Source: Halochromatium glycolicum (GTDB lineage: Bacteria > Pseudomonadota > Gammaproteobacteria > Chromatiales > Chromatiaceae). From it: a stretch of DNA of 64,000 nt. The notes beneath the pieces were generated by a model that ran no database searches, was not told the DNA's origin, and saw nothing but the letters and a program-made list of their open reading frames with translations. Where the stretch lies: contig NZ_NRSJ01000026.1 in the NCBI RefSeq assembly GCF_016584085.1, positions 1 to 64,000 on the forward strand, in the 5' to 3' direction. Position 1 is the stretch's first letter. Every line of letters begins with the position of its first letter. A program made the position numbers and the translations under genes. Positions 44,500-53,814 of the stretch are shown here, one piece after another.

Positions 44500-46293
44500 T
44501 CAAGCCCGCCCGCGCGGACCGGGGTCATCCGCTGCGGCTCTCGATGCGTCAGGAAGTGGCGCCAGGATGGTGCAGTTACGTCCGGACCGTTTGGCCCGGT
44601 ACATCGCCTGATCCGCCCCTGCGATCAGCTCGTGCGCGGTCTGTCCCTTACCCAAGCAGGCAATGCCGATGCTGAGGGTGAGACGACCCGCCGTTGCGAA
44701 ATCAAACTGCTCCACGTGCCTACGGATACGCTCGGCCAGGCACAGCGCATCCTCGCATCCGGTCTCGGAGCAGAGGATCAGAAACTCCTCTCCACCCCAC
44801 CGACCGAGCCGGTCATTCTCCCGCAGCATCGGCCCGACCTCGGCCGCGAGCCGCGTCAGCACACTGTCACCAACCTCATGTCCGTAGCGGTCATTGATCA
44901 CCTTGAAATGATCGAGATCGAAGAAGAGCAACGAGAGCGGCCGGGCATAACGGTGCCCGCGCTTGACCTCATCGGCGATCAGCCGTTCTAGGGCGCGGCG
45001 ATTCAGCACGCCGGTCAACCGGTCGGTATAGGCGAGCCGCTCCAGCTCCCGGTTGCTTTCCTCCAAGGCATGGGTGCGCTCGGCGACCTTGGACTCCAGG
45101 TCCTCGTTCAGCGCCTGATAGCGCCGCAACAGGTCATGGATCTCCGCATTCGCGTCGCGAAAGCGCATTGCTGCCCGGCCCAGCTCGCCGATCTCGTCAT
45201 GATGCGGGCTGTACAAGCGCACCGGCGCCCTGGAGCCGGCGGTCAGCTCGTTGAAGGTCCGGGTCAGCGCCTGGATTGGGGCCGTGACGCTGCGCGCCAT
45301 CGTCCGGCCGACCACGAGCACGACCAGGCTGCCGAGGACGAGCAACAGGATCAGCGCGACCGTGAACCACCCGAGCGCGTGGTCGATCTCGGTATGCGCC
45401 TCCGCCAGCGAGGCGTCGAGCTGTTCTTCGAGCGCGTCCGCCATTTCCCGCATCTCATGCGCGTCGGCGGCCATCACGACATTGACCAGGAATAGGTAGC
45501 TCCTGGCCCGCTGCAGCAGCGTCGCCCAGGTGGTCTCCATCTCCCGCAGCGCTGTCTCGATCGCGCTTAGCGTCAGCGGCGACACCGAAGCGGACAAGCG
45601 CTTGAGATGCTCACGCTCGCACTCGAACTCCGCCGTCAGGCTCGCATAGGGTTTCAGGTCCGCGGTGTAGAGCAGGGCATTGGTCGCCTCCTCGACACCG
45701 TGCAGATGGCGCTCGAGTGCCCGCGTCTCGGCAACCTCGGCGTCTTCGATCACCTGGTCCTGAATCGCTGGAAGCTCGGACCGCACCAATGCCAGATTGG
45801 GCTTGAAGCGGTTCTCGATCACCGTCTTCAGCGCGCTGCGCTGGGCAACCGCCTCAGCGAACGCCTGATAGAACCGGTCCAGATGCTCGAGCAGCTGCTC
45901 GAGCCGCTCTTGCGCGCCGGCGCCGGCGCATTCTCGGACGAGGCAATCGGTCAGCGAGTCGCGCGTTTCGGTGTAGGTCAGCGTCACCTGGTTCGCCGCC
46001 GAGGTATGGTTCGAGGCGACGAAGCGGTGTGCGGCGAATTGCATCCCAGCGACGTTGGTGCGGAAGCCGCGCACGGCATTGGCGGCGTCGGCCAGTTGGA
46101 TCAGCGCATCCGTTTGCATCCGCGCCATCTGCGCCATCCAGGTCGCCCCGACGCCGACCAGCGCCGCGAGCAGCACCGCCAGGTAGACGGTCGCGGTGAC
46201 CCGCTGGCGCAATGGCAGCCAGCGCACGGCCCAGGATCGGCTGTCGCGCTCAGGCGAGGACAAGCTCGCTCCAGCGCCGCACGCTCTGGTCAT
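44500..46293 (-). CDS. Membrane diguanylate cyclase (HAMP-GGDEF)
   Basis: 597 residues. Transmembrane helix 1 (VYLAVLLAALVGVGATW), a periplasmic helical sensor of about 240 residues, helix 2 (TVALILLLVLGSLVVLVVG), HAMP (MARSVTAPIQALTRTFNEL), a short coiled coil and a GGDEF domain with an intact RWGGEEF signature and FFDLDHFKVINDRYG. It should make cyclic di-GMP. No EAL domain. The ATG at 46293 overlaps the end of the upstream binding-protein gene by 44 bp; GTG 46227 is an alternative start without overlap. The coupling suggests that the binding protein is the signal receptor, as NspS is for MbaA. Confidence 0.9.
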   Translation of the reverse strand: MTRACGAGASLSSPERDSRSWAVRWLPLRQRVTATVYLAVLLAALVGVGATWMAQMARMQTDALIQLADAANAVRGFRTNVAGMQFAAHRFVASNHTSAANQVTLTYTETRDSLTDCLVRECAGAGAQERLEQLLEHLDRFYQAFAEAVAQRSALKTVIENRFKPNLALVRSELPAIQDQVIEDAEVAETRALERHLHGVEEATNALLYTADLKPYASLTAEFECEREHLKRLSASVSPLTLSAIETALREMETTWATLLQRARSYLFLVNVVMAADAHEMREMADALEEQLDASLAEAHTEIDHALGWFTVALILLLVLGSLVVLVVGRTMARSVTAPIQALTRTFNELTAGSRAPVRLYSPHHDEIGELGRAAMRFRDANAEIHDLLRRYQALNEDLESKVAERTHALEESNRELERLAYTDRLTGVLNRRALERLIADEVKRGHRYARPLSLLFFDLDHFKVINDRYGHEVGDSVLTRLAAEVGPMLRENDRLGRWGGEEFLILCSETGCEDALCLAERIRRHVEQFDFATAGRLTLSIGIACLGKGQTAHELIAGADQAMYRAKRSGRNCTILAPLPDASRAAADDPGPRGRA

Positions 46294-47536
46294 AGGTGGA
46301 CATCACCGTGTTCCAGACCGCGACATGCGAGAACCGGTTGCGGTAGGACCCGCCGCGCCGCGTCTCGCCCGGCTGCGCAACGACCTGTCCGTCCGGACCG
46401 GGCAACGGCCGCTCCGCCGGTTGCCCTTCGTACCAGTAGCCCCACTCGTCGGGCTCGAGGAACGGCCGCGAGCGTGCCGGGTTCGAGATGTAATAGCCCT
46501 GCTTGGCGATATAGGCCCCCGGCCAGCCCGAGAGCCACCAGTTCATATAGGCGTAGGCCAGGTCCTGCCGCTCGCCGGTGCAGGCGCGCGACAGGCACAT
46601 CACCCCGTGCCAGGCGCGATAGCCCTCACGCGGCGCGGCATAGAGACAGGGAACCCCAGCGCTGCGGGCCATCGCCGCTCCCGGCGAGAACATGCTCTCG
46701 ATCCAGACCTCGCCGGAGACCATCAGCCTGGCCGAATGCGGCACCGACCGCCAGAACGAGCGAAATTGGCCATCGAGCTGGTAGCGGATCGCGATCTCGA
46801 ACAGCGCATCGACCTCGTCCGCCGTCATCGCGCCGATATCGCCGAACTCGATCAGTCCGCGCGCGCGGGCGGCCAGCGCCAGATCGAAGATCCCGATGCT
46901 CGGGGCATTCACCAGGGCCACCCTGCCCGCGTAGGCTGGATCGAGCAGCCAGCCCCAGCTTTCCTCCCGATAAGGCTCCGCGGCCGGGATCGCGCGACTG
47001 TCGTAGCCGAACGAGTCGACATTGTGCACATAGGGTAGGAAGCTGATACGCCGCTGGGGTGTCGGCCCAAGCGCCCCATCAGGCTGCACATAGAGGATGG
47101 TATTGGGCGCATCACCGGCGCCGATCGGCGCCTCGGCGGTGATGCGCCCGGTCTTGCTCAAGCGGTTGACCTCGTCCCAATGGGTCAGGCGCTCAACCTC
47201 GATCGGCTGGACGGTCCCGGCCTGCCAGAGCAGCCGAATGCTGTCGGACCATTGCTCGTAGAGATCAAACCCGGTAGCGTCGGTCGCCGCACGCAGCAGC
47301 ACCTGCGAGCTGCCACCCGGAAGGAAGTCGATGCGAAAGCCGAGATCCTGCTCGGCCTTGCGACGCAGCGGCTCCTGCAGCGTCGCATGGGTGCCCAGCA
47401 CGCGCAGCGTTGGCGGATCATCCCGGGCACGAACGATCGCCGGGAAGGCCGCGGCCGCCGAGGCCGCGGCCAGCCCTTGCACAAGCTGCCGCCGTTTCCG
47501 ATCTGGCTCGCCCTGCTTAGTGGTCTGCGCAGTCAC
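46250..47536 (-). CDS. Periplasmic substrate-binding protein, PotD-like
   Basis: 428 residues. N-terminus has a Tat-like signal (DRKRRQLVQGLAAASAAAAF, ending near AIVRARD). The mature part has the two-lobed PotD/extracellular solute-binding pattern: LRVLGTH, DFLPGGSSQVLLRA, PYVHNVDSFGYDSRA, WGWLLDPAYAGRVALVN and AYAYMNWWLSGWPGAYIAKQGYY. Such proteins bind polyamines or similar cations. No ABC permease or ATPase is adjacent; instead a GGDEF membrane protein overlaps its 3' end. Most likely a signalling receptor subunit rather than a transporter component. Confidence 0.82.
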   Translation of the reverse strand: MTAQTTKQGEPDRKRRQLVQGLAAASAAAAFPAIVRARDDPPTLRVLGTHATLQEPLRRKAEQDLGFRIDFLPGGSSQVLLRAATDATGFDLYEQWSDSIRLLWQAGTVQPIEVERLTHWDEVNRLSKTGRITAEAPIGAGDAPNTILYVQPDGALGPTPQRRISFLPYVHNVDSFGYDSRAIPAAEPYREESWGWLLDPAYAGRVALVNAPSIGIFDLALAARARGLIEFGDIGAMTADEVDALFEIAIRYQLDGQFRSFWRSVPHSARLMVSGEVWIESMFSPGAAMARSAGVPCLYAAPREGYRAWHGVMCLSRACTGERQDLAYAYMNWWLSGWPGAYIAKQGYYISNPARSRPFLEPDEWGYWYEGQPAERPLPGPDGQVVAQPGETRRGGSYRNRFSHVAVWNTVMSTYDQSVRRWSELVLA

Positions 47537-47625
47537 CGCGATATGGCCACCCTACCCTCGTCGATCCTCGTACTCAGTTCGGGATTCTAGCTAGGATTCT
47601 AGCGCCAGCCGCGGCGTCTGTGTGA

Positions 47626-49725
47626 TCAGGCCGCCTTCGCCTCCGCACCCTGAATCGGAACAACGTCGCAAAGCAGCGATTTGAATGGCGGGAAACCGCT
47701 GATCGGGTCCAACGCCGCGTCGTCGGTCAGCTCGTTGACATTGGCGTGATTCCAACCATGAGGGCAATGGGCGACGCCCCGCTTGATACGATCGGTGACC
47801 TTTGCGATGAACTGGACACGGCCCCGTCGGGTGCAGACGTTGACCGCTGCGCCGTCCTCAATCCCGCGCCTCTGCGCATCCTCGGGATGCAGCTCGACCA
47901 GCGGCTCGGGCATGGCCTTGCGCATCCGCTCCAGGTACTGATGCTGGGAATGGGTTGCATGCTTGTGGCGGGCACCGCTGGTCAGCACCAGCGGGAAGTC
48001 GCGCGCCACCTCGGGGGTCGAGACCGGGCTCTCGGCCGGCTCGCGCCAGATCGGCAGGCCGTCGTGGCCGGCCGCACGCAGCTCCGCGGAATCGAACTCG
48101 ACCTTGCCGCTGACCGTCTTGAAGCCATGCAGCCGATACTGGCGGTCGGCGTCGAGGAAGCCGTGATCGACCAGATCGTCGATGGCCTTCGCGAACACCG
48201 TCACGCCGTCGGGATCATCGTAAACCTGCTGGCGGATCTCCTCCGGAATGCCCTCGGCCGCCTCCGCCCAGGACGCGGCCAGATCGCCATGCCAGAACTG
48301 ATCACCCATGCCGAGCCGCACCCCGAGATCGAGCCAGATCTCGGCATCCGGGCGTGCCTCGCCTCTCGGCTCGACCACCCGTCGACGGTAGCGCAGCTCG
48401 CCCTGATAGGCACAGCCTGGATAGGCGATCAGGGCCTCACGCTCCAGATTCGTGGCCGCGGGCAGCACGATGTCGGCCATCAGGGTCGCGGGATTATGGA
48501 AGAAGTCCGACGCGGCGAAGAAATCGAGCGCACCGAGCGCCTGCTCCATCCTCTTGGAGTTGGCCCACATCGCCGTGTTGATCCCCATCGCCAGCAGGGC
48601 ATGGATCGGCTGCGGCCTCCGTTCGAGGATGCAGTCGGGCAGCAGCATGCTCTGCGCGGCGGGCCAATGCCGGGTCCAGACCGGGAAGACCTCGTCGCCG
48701 ACGCGCGGGGGGAGATCATTGACGCACTGGTCGAACAGCTCGATCGGCTTCGGGGTGATCTTGTCGTTGAAGAAGCGGTTACCGCCCTCGCGGTCGAGAT
48801 TGCCGGTCACCGCCGAGAGCAGCACCACCGCGCGATGGCTCTGGAAACCATTGCTGTGCTGGACCGTGGCGGTCGGCGAGAGCATGATCTGGGCCGGTTT
48901 CAGCGTCCCGAACAGATCGGCGGCGCGGCGCAGGTCGGCCTCGTCGATGCCACAGATCGCCGCGACCCGCTCTGGCGGGAACTCGGCGATGTACTGCCGA
49001 AAGGCCTCGACGCCGCTCCCCCAGAGGTCGAGGAAGGCCTGATCCTGCCAGCCGTGGGCAAAGATCAGGTGATGAAAGCCCAATGCCAGCGCGCCGTCGG
49101 TGCCCGGGCGGATCTGCAGGAAGACATCGGCCTGCTCGGCCAACGGCGTGCGCCGCGGATCGACGACGATCATCGGCCGCCCCGCCTTCGCCTGCGCCAG
49201 CGGATGCTGATGGAATGGTGGGATCGATCCACGCGGATTCGTCGACCAGACCAGCAGGCATTTGGTGTTGTGCGAGGCCACCGTCGAGGTCGTCTTGATC
49301 TTGGTGCCGAAGGTCACCTCCTCGGCAACCTTGGTCGCGGAGAAGCAGCAACCGCTCTCGGTCATGTAGTTCGGCGAGCCGAACGCATGCGCCAGGCGCT
49401 GCAGCTGCGGCCGCGCCTCCTTGGTGTAGCCGGCGAAAAAGGCCACGGCGGGTGCACCATGGCGCGCCCTCGCGCGGTCCAGTTGCTCCGCGATGGTGCC
49501 AAGGGCCTCATCCCAGGTGATCCGCTCGAACTCGCCGCTGCCGCGGGGCCCGACACGCTTGAGCGGATAGAGCAGCCGATCGGGATGATTGCGACGGTCG
49601 ATCTGGACATAGCAGCGGGGACAGTCCGGCCCGTCGATCGCGACCGGCTCGCCCTGGGCGTCCAGGGTCACATCGATCGCGCAGTTCGCATCACATTCGT
49701 AGCAGGTACTCTTGACGGTAGACAT
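47626..49725 (-). CDS. Molybdopterin-dependent oxidoreductase (DMSO reductase family)
   Basis: 699 residues. N-terminal [4Fe-4S] ligands CYECDANC then DCPRC; bis-MGD binding segments NTKCLLVWSTNPRGS, PRRTPLAEQAD and the C-terminal cap SGARHKHATHSQHQY. A Cys pair in TESGCCFSATKVAEE lies where the Mo-ligating residue is expected. No Tat signal, so a cytoplasmic enzyme. No FeS or membrane subunit is adjacent. Related catalytic subunits include thiosulfate/polysulfide reductase, formate dehydrogenase and acetylene hydratase types; substrate unresolved. Its 5' end faces purM across 350 bp. Confidence 0.88.
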   Translation of the reverse strand: MSTVKSTCYECDANCAIDVTLDAQGEPVAIDGPDCPRCYVQIDRRNHPDRLLYPLKRVGPRGSGEFERITWDEALGTIAEQLDRARARHGAPAVAFFAGYTKEARPQLQRLAHAFGSPNYMTESGCCFSATKVAEEVTFGTKIKTTSTVASHNTKCLLVWSTNPRGSIPPFHQHPLAQAKAGRPMIVVDPRRTPLAEQADVFLQIRPGTDGALALGFHHLIFAHGWQDQAFLDLWGSGVEAFRQYIAEFPPERVAAICGIDEADLRRAADLFGTLKPAQIMLSPTATVQHSNGFQSHRAVVLLSAVTGNLDREGGNRFFNDKITPKPIELFDQCVNDLPPRVGDEVFPVWTRHWPAAQSMLLPDCILERRPQPIHALLAMGINTAMWANSKRMEQALGALDFFAASDFFHNPATLMADIVLPAATNLEREALIAYPGCAYQGELRYRRRVVEPRGEARPDAEIWLDLGVRLGMGDQFWHGDLAASWAEAAEGIPEEIRQQVYDDPDGVTVFAKAIDDLVDHGFLDADRQYRLHGFKTVSGKVEFDSAELRAAGHDGLPIWREPAESPVSTPEVARDFPLVLTSGARHKHATHSQHQYLERMRKAMPEPLVELHPEDAQRRGIEDGAAVNVCTRRGRVQFIAKVTDRIKRGVAHCPHGWNHANVNELTDDAALDPISGFPPFKSLLCDVVPIQGAEAKAA

Positions 49726-50075
49726 CGGCTCGACAATTCTCCGAAAGTGTTGTTCAGCGTTGGATCGCGTGTGCGCGGCCAGATTTCAAGCAAAACCACG
49801 TGGACGTCAGATGCTTTCCCGACTGCCTTCCAGGCGCTTTCGCTGGTCGCCGCCGGCCGATCGACTCAGGCCGCCCCCCGGGATCGACGTGCTGAATCGA
49901 CATGCCGAATCGACATGATGGGCCGGCGGGCTCGACCGCAGCCGCCCCCAACACTCGGGCTGAGCCCATTTTCACGCTAGAATCGAGCCAGGGCCCGCCA
50001 ACACCCCAACAGGCCGACGCGCCGAACGGGTCGCTTGACGCCGCCGATGATCACGCATTTCTCGATGGGGGGACA
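49726..50075. other. Divergent intergenic region, molybdoenzyme / purM
   Basis: 350 bp holding both promoters. The purM frame is open from 49902, but TTG 50076 with a GGGGGGA ribosome site gives the family N-terminus. I see no riboswitch, repeat or small gene. No purine-operator (PurR) palindrome was found by eye. Confidence 0.45.
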
Positions 50076-51173
50076 TTGAGCAAACAACAGCTTCGCTATC
50101 AGGACGCCGGGGTCGACATCGATGCAGGCGAGCGCCTGGTCCAACGTATCGCGCCAGCCGTCAAGACCACCCATCGCAACGGGGTCCTGGCTGGCATCGG
50201 GGGCTTCGGCGGGCTCTTCGAGCTCCCGACCGGCTACCGCGAGCCGGTGCTGGTCTCGGGCACCGACGGGGTCGGGACCAAGCTCAAGCTCGCGATCGAG
50301 CTCGGCCGACACGACAGCGTGGGCATCGATCTGGTCGCGATGTGCGTCAACGACATCGTCGTCTGCGGCGCCGAACCGCTATTCTTCCTCGATTACTACT
50401 CCACGGGCGCGCTCGATGTCGATATCGCGGCCGATGTCGTCAACGGTATCGCCGAGGGCTGCCGGCAGGCCGGCTGTGCCCTGATCGGCGGCGAGACCGC
50501 CGAGATGCCCGGGATGTACAAGGCCGGCGACTACGACCTGGCCGGTTTCTGCGTCGGTATCGTCGAGAAGGCGTCGATCCTGACCGGTGATCGCGTCGGC
50601 GTCGGCGATGCACTGATCGGGTTGGCCTCATCCGGCCCGCACTCGAACGGCTATTCGCTGATCCGCAAGGTGCTCGAGCTCGGCCAGGTCGCGCTGTCCG
50701 AGCCGCTCGACGGGGCTAGCCTCGGCCAGCAGCTACTGGAGCCGACCCGGATCTACGCCCGTTCGGCATTGGCGCTGATCGATTCGCACGAGGTCCATGC
50801 CCTCGCGCACATCACCGGCGGCGGCCTCAGCGAGAACCTGCCGCGCGTGCTCCCCGCCGGCACCCATGCCCGCATCGATCTCGATAGCTGGCGGCTGCCG
50901 GCGGTCTTCGACTGGCTGCAACAGCAAGGCAACATCGCCGAGGCCGAGATGCTGCGCACCTTCAACTGCGGTGTCGGCCTGATCGCCTGCGTGCCGGCAG
51001 AGCAGGCCGCGGCGGCCTGCGAACAGCTCGCCGAGCTGGGCGAGCAGGCCTGGGTCATCGGGTCCATCGAGGCCAATGATCGGAACAATGGCGGTGCGCC
51101 CAATGCCGATTCCGGCAGCAGTAGCGCCGATGCCGCGGCCCCCTATGTGTCGTATCTGGGAGCCCTGAGATGA
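50076..51173 (+). CDS. purM: Phosphoribosylformylglycinamidine cyclo-ligase
   Basis: 365 residues. Closes the imidazole ring (AIR synthesis) in purine biosynthesis. Family motifs: [63 protein letters not shown] and [16 protein letters not shown]. Start is TTG 50076, eight bases after GGGGGGA, since no ATG fits. A low-complexity insert ([23 protein letters not shown]) near the C-terminus makes it longer than the usual 345-350. purN follows in the same direction 173 bp on. Confidence 0.95.
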   Translation: MSKQQLRYQDAGVDIDAGERLVQRIAPAVKTTHRNGVLAGIGGFGGLFELPTGYREPVLVSGTDGVGTKLKLAIELGRHDSVGIDLVAMCVNDIVVCGAEPLFFLDYYSTGALDVDIAADVVNGIAEGCRQAGCALIGGETAEMPGMYKAGDYDLAGFCVGIVEKASILTGDRVGVGDALIGLASSGPHSNGYSLIRKVLELGQVALSEPLDGASLGQQLLEPTRIYARSALALIDSHEVHALAHITGGGLSENLPRVLPAGTHARIDLDSWRLPAVFDWLQQQGNIAEAEMLRTFNCGVGLIACVPAEQAAAACEQLAELGEQAWVIGSIEANDRNNGGAPNADSGSSSADAAAPYVSYLGALR

Positions 51174-51345
51174 CTCGACTTGACGCCGATCTGATCGCCT
51201 CTGGCCGCGCGACTCGGCATCTTGGCCCTGCCTCCCGACTGCGCTCGAACGGTGCCGCACCAAGGTGCCTGCCAGCACGCCGACCCGCACGCTCATCAGC
51301 CAGCCGGCCAGGTTGTCGGTGCGCCGGGCCACTGGAGGCTCAGCA

Positions 51346-52059
51346 ATGACGGAGATCGAAGCCGGAGCTGGGACAGCCGGCTCGAGCCCGAAGGTCGAGT
51401 CCGGGCGCGTGCCGCTGCGCGTGGCGGTGCTGATCTCAGGCAGCGGTAGTAATCTGCAGGCCCTGATCGATGCGCAACGGGCCGGACGACTGTCGGCCGA
51501 GATCGCAGTCGTGATCAGCAATCGCTCCGATGCCTATGGCCTCGAGCGGGCGCGGCGCGCGCTGATCCCGACCCAGGTGCTCAGCCATCGCGGCTTCCCG
51601 AGTCGCGAGGCCTATGATGCCGAGCTCGCCGCACTGCTCGATCGCCATGCGCCGGGACTGGTGACGCTTGCCGGCTTCATGCGCATCCTGACACCGGAGC
51701 TCGTCGCCCGTTGGCAGGGCCGGATGCTCAATATCCACCCCTCGCTACTGCCCAAGTATCGGGGCCTGCACACCCATGAGCGAGCGCTCGCGGCCGGCGA
51801 GCCGATCCATGGCGCGACGGTCCATTTCGTCACGCCCGAGCTCGACGACGGCCCGGCCATCGTTCAGGCGCAGGTCCCGGTCCACCCGGACGACGATGCC
51901 GAGCGGCTTGCCGCCCGGGTCCTGACCCAGGAGCATCGCATCTACCCACTGGCAGTGCGCTGGATCGCCGAAGGGCGGCTCGCGCTCGGCGATGACGGGC
52001 TCGCCTACCTGGACGACGAACCGCTCGCCCAGCCTGTCGTGATCGATGCCGAGCCTTGA
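51346..52059 (+). CDS. purN: Phosphoribosylglycinamide formyltransferase
   Basis: 237 residues. Transfers formyl from 10-formyl-THF to GAR. Motifs: VAVLISGSGSNLQALIDA, NIHPSLLPKYRGLHTH with the catalytic Asn-His and GATVHFVTPELDDGP with the catalytic Asp. The N-terminal 25 residues before VPLRVAVL are unconserved; ATG 51346 is the first good start. The stop overlaps none of nhaR's preferred start, 22 bp downstream. purM-purN pairing is standard. Confidence 0.95.
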   Translation: MTEIEAGAGTAGSSPKVESGRVPLRVAVLISGSGSNLQALIDAQRAGRLSAEIAVVISNRSDAYGLERARRALIPTQVLSHRGFPSREAYDAELAALLDRHAPGLVTLAGFMRILTPELVARWQGRMLNIHPSLLPKYRGLHTHERALAAGEPIHGATVHFVTPELDDGPAIVQAQVPVHPDDDAERLAARVLTQEHRIYPLAVRWIAEGRLALGDDGLAYLDDEPLAQPVVIDAEP

Positions 52060-52081
52060 CCCGAGTTCACGCCCGCGTCAG

Positions 52082-52981
52082 ATGCCGCATCTGAACCTCA
52101 AGCATCTACGCTATTTCTGGGCCGTCGCGACGCACGGCTCGATCGCCCGCGCCTCGGAGATCCTGCATCTGACGCCGCAGACCATCAGCGGGCAGCTGCG
52201 CGAGCTCGAGGACCAGATCGGCGCCAAGCTGTTCGCCAAGTCCGGACGCAGTCTCGCGCTCACCGACACCGGCCGGTTGGTCTTCTCGTACGCCGACGAC
52301 ATCTTTCGGCTCGGCGACGAGCTGGAGGACGTGCTCGCCGGGCGCACGCCGACTGGAGGGCTGCGGCTCAATGTCGGCATCGCGATGGTCGTGCCCAAGC
52401 TCCTGACCCACCGGGTGCTATCGCCGGTGCTGACGATGCCCGAGCCGGTGCGGCTGGTCTGCGTCGAGCGCCCCCTGGTCGATCTGCTCGCGGACCTGTC
52501 GGTGCATAAGCTCGATCTGGTGCTGGCCGACAGCCCGCTGAGCCCGGCGCTCAATATCCGCGCCTACAACCATCCGCTCGGCGAATCCGAGACCACCTTC
52601 TTCGCCGCCCAGGCGCGCGCCGATGCCCTCGCCGACGGCTTCCCTGGCAGCCTCGACGGTGCGCCGATGCTGATGCCGGGCTCAGGCAGCGCCTTCGGCC
52701 GGGCGCTCGAGCTCTGGTTCGAGCGCAATCAGATCCGGCCCCGCGTGGTCGCCGAGATCGAGGACCGGGCCTTGATGAAGACCTTCGGCGAGGCCGGCGC
52801 GGGCGTCTTCACGGCACCGCGTTCGGTCGAGGCCGACGTGCTGGCCAAGTATCGGGTCGGGGTCGTCGGGCATGCCCCGGACTTGCGCGAACGGCTCTAT
52901 GCGATCACCGCCGAGCGGCGCATCGAGCATCCGGCCGTTTCGTGGATTACCGAGGCCGCGCGTGAAGGCCGGTTCAGCTGA
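52082..52981 (+). CDS. nhaR: LysR-family transcriptional activator, NhaR-like
   Basis: 299 residues. N-terminal winged HTH HLRYFWAVATHGSIARASEILHLTPQTISGQLRELED and a LysR effector domain. The N-terminal MPHLNLKHLRYFW and the effector-domain strings LRLNVGIAMVVPKLL and CVERPLVDLLADLSVHKLDLVLAD match NhaR, which senses Na+ and controls nhaA or related genes in enterobacteria. No antiporter gene is adjacent here, so the regulon is unknown. ATG 52082 gives the family N-terminus, 22 bp after purN. Confidence 0.88.
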   Translation: MPHLNLKHLRYFWAVATHGSIARASEILHLTPQTISGQLRELEDQIGAKLFAKSGRSLALTDTGRLVFSYADDIFRLGDELEDVLAGRTPTGGLRLNVGIAMVVPKLLTHRVLSPVLTMPEPVRLVCVERPLVDLLADLSVHKLDLVLADSPLSPALNIRAYNHPLGESETTFFAAQARADALADGFPGSLDGAPMLMPGSGSAFGRALELWFERNQIRPRVVAEIEDRALMKTFGEAGAGVFTAPRSVEADVLAKYRVGVVGHAPDLRERLYAITAERRIEHPAVSWITEAAREGRFS

Positions 52982-53032
52982 GCGCGGCCCAAGGCGACGC
53001 TGAGCTGAGTGATCGTCCATCCTGCCCGATAA

Positions 53033-53046
53033 GGGAAGCGCTGATT
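53033..53046 (+). repeat. 14-bp direct repeat, copy 1
   Basis: GGGAAGCGCTGATT, identical to 53933-53946 exactly 900 bp on. The pair flanks the Cys-rich gene and second kaiB. The continuation here (CAGCGGCGCGTCGC) only partly keeps the hairpin seen in copy 2. Confidence 0.55.
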
Positions 53047-53206
53047 CAGCGGCGCGTCGCTTACAAACGATCGTCGAGACCTCAGGCAACGGGGATTGAT
53101 CGGGCATCGGGATCGGCCGCCGCGCTGGAATCGGCGCCCGACCGCACCATCTACGAACCCTTGAGCGCGCTGCGCACATCAGCACCTGAACCAAGAGGAC
53201 CAATCG

Positions 53207-53422
53207 ATGAGCTGGAATGAACCCCTGATGCACGGCACCAAGCAATGTCCGCGCTGCGGCGCGCAGTTCGAATGCAAGGTCGACGACCTGCGCAATTGCG
53301 ACTGCGTCGCCGTCAAGGTCTCACTGCCGGTGCTCAAGACACTTCAGCAGCGATACAGCGACTGTCTCTGCCCGAGCTGTCTGCGCGAAACCGCTGAGAT
53401 GGCCGATGCCTCTCCGGCCTAA
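53207..53422 (+). CDS. Cysteine-rich CWC family protein
   Basis: 71 residues. The Cys pattern CPRCGAQFEC...NCDC...CLCPSCL fits the cysteine-rich CWC family, presumed to bind zinc or another metal. Function unknown. ATG 53207 with GAGGACCAATCG upstream. It is convergent with the second kaiB, about 80 bp away. Confidence 0.85.
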   Translation: MSWNEPLMHGTKQCPRCGAQFECKVDDLRNCDCVAVKVSLPVLKTLQQRYSDCLCPSCLRETAEMADASPA

Positions 53423-53502
53423 GACTGCATCCGAAGTGCCGGCTACCGCGGTCGGCGCGGCCGCAGGGTCTTCCTGCAGCTCGTCGGCCGCCTCGCATCG
53501 GG

Positions 53503-53814
53503 TCATTCGCGCGGCCGCAGATCGAGACCGACCAGCACGCGCTCGGTATTGGACAGATCGCCAATGATCTTGCGCACCGGCTCCGGCAGCTTGCGGACCA
53601 GGGTCGGCACGGCCACGATCTGATCACCCCGGGCCAGCTTCGGGTCCTCCATCAGATCGATGACCTCGATGTCATAATGCCCGGCTAGATGCGTCTCGCA
53701 GATCGCCTTGAGGTTCTGGAGGGCGCTCATCGAGCGCGGGCTCTGCCCTGCCACATAGAGCCGTAGACACCAACCCTTGTCCTGGACTGGCGTGGTCATC
53801 TCAAGCGATGTCAT
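53503..53814 (-). CDS. kaiB: KaiB-like protein 2
   Basis: 103 residues, the size of classic KaiB without an N-terminal extension. Domain motifs: [56 protein letters not shown] and [19 protein letters not shown]. It differs from KaiB 1 (38885-39301) at many positions but shares the fold core. ATG 53814 or 53799. The presence of two divergent KaiB paralogues without kaiC in 64 kb suggests a split Kai locus. Confidence 0.9.
   Translation of the reverse strand: MTSLEMTTPVQDKGWCLRLYVAGQSPRSMSALQNLKAICETHLAGHYDIEVIDLMEDPKLARGDQIVAVPTLVRKLPEPVRKIIGDLSNTERVLVGLDLRPRE

Noticed and set aside
45607..47046. Rightward open frame (479 codons) across the GGDEF and binding-protein genes
   Set aside because: Arg/Pro-rich shadow spanning two well-supported genes on the other strand.
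47746..49980. Long rightward open frame (744 codons) opposite the molybdopterin oxidoreductase
   Set aside because: Mirror frame of a gene with strong cofactor motifs; the translated sequence has no recognisable family features.
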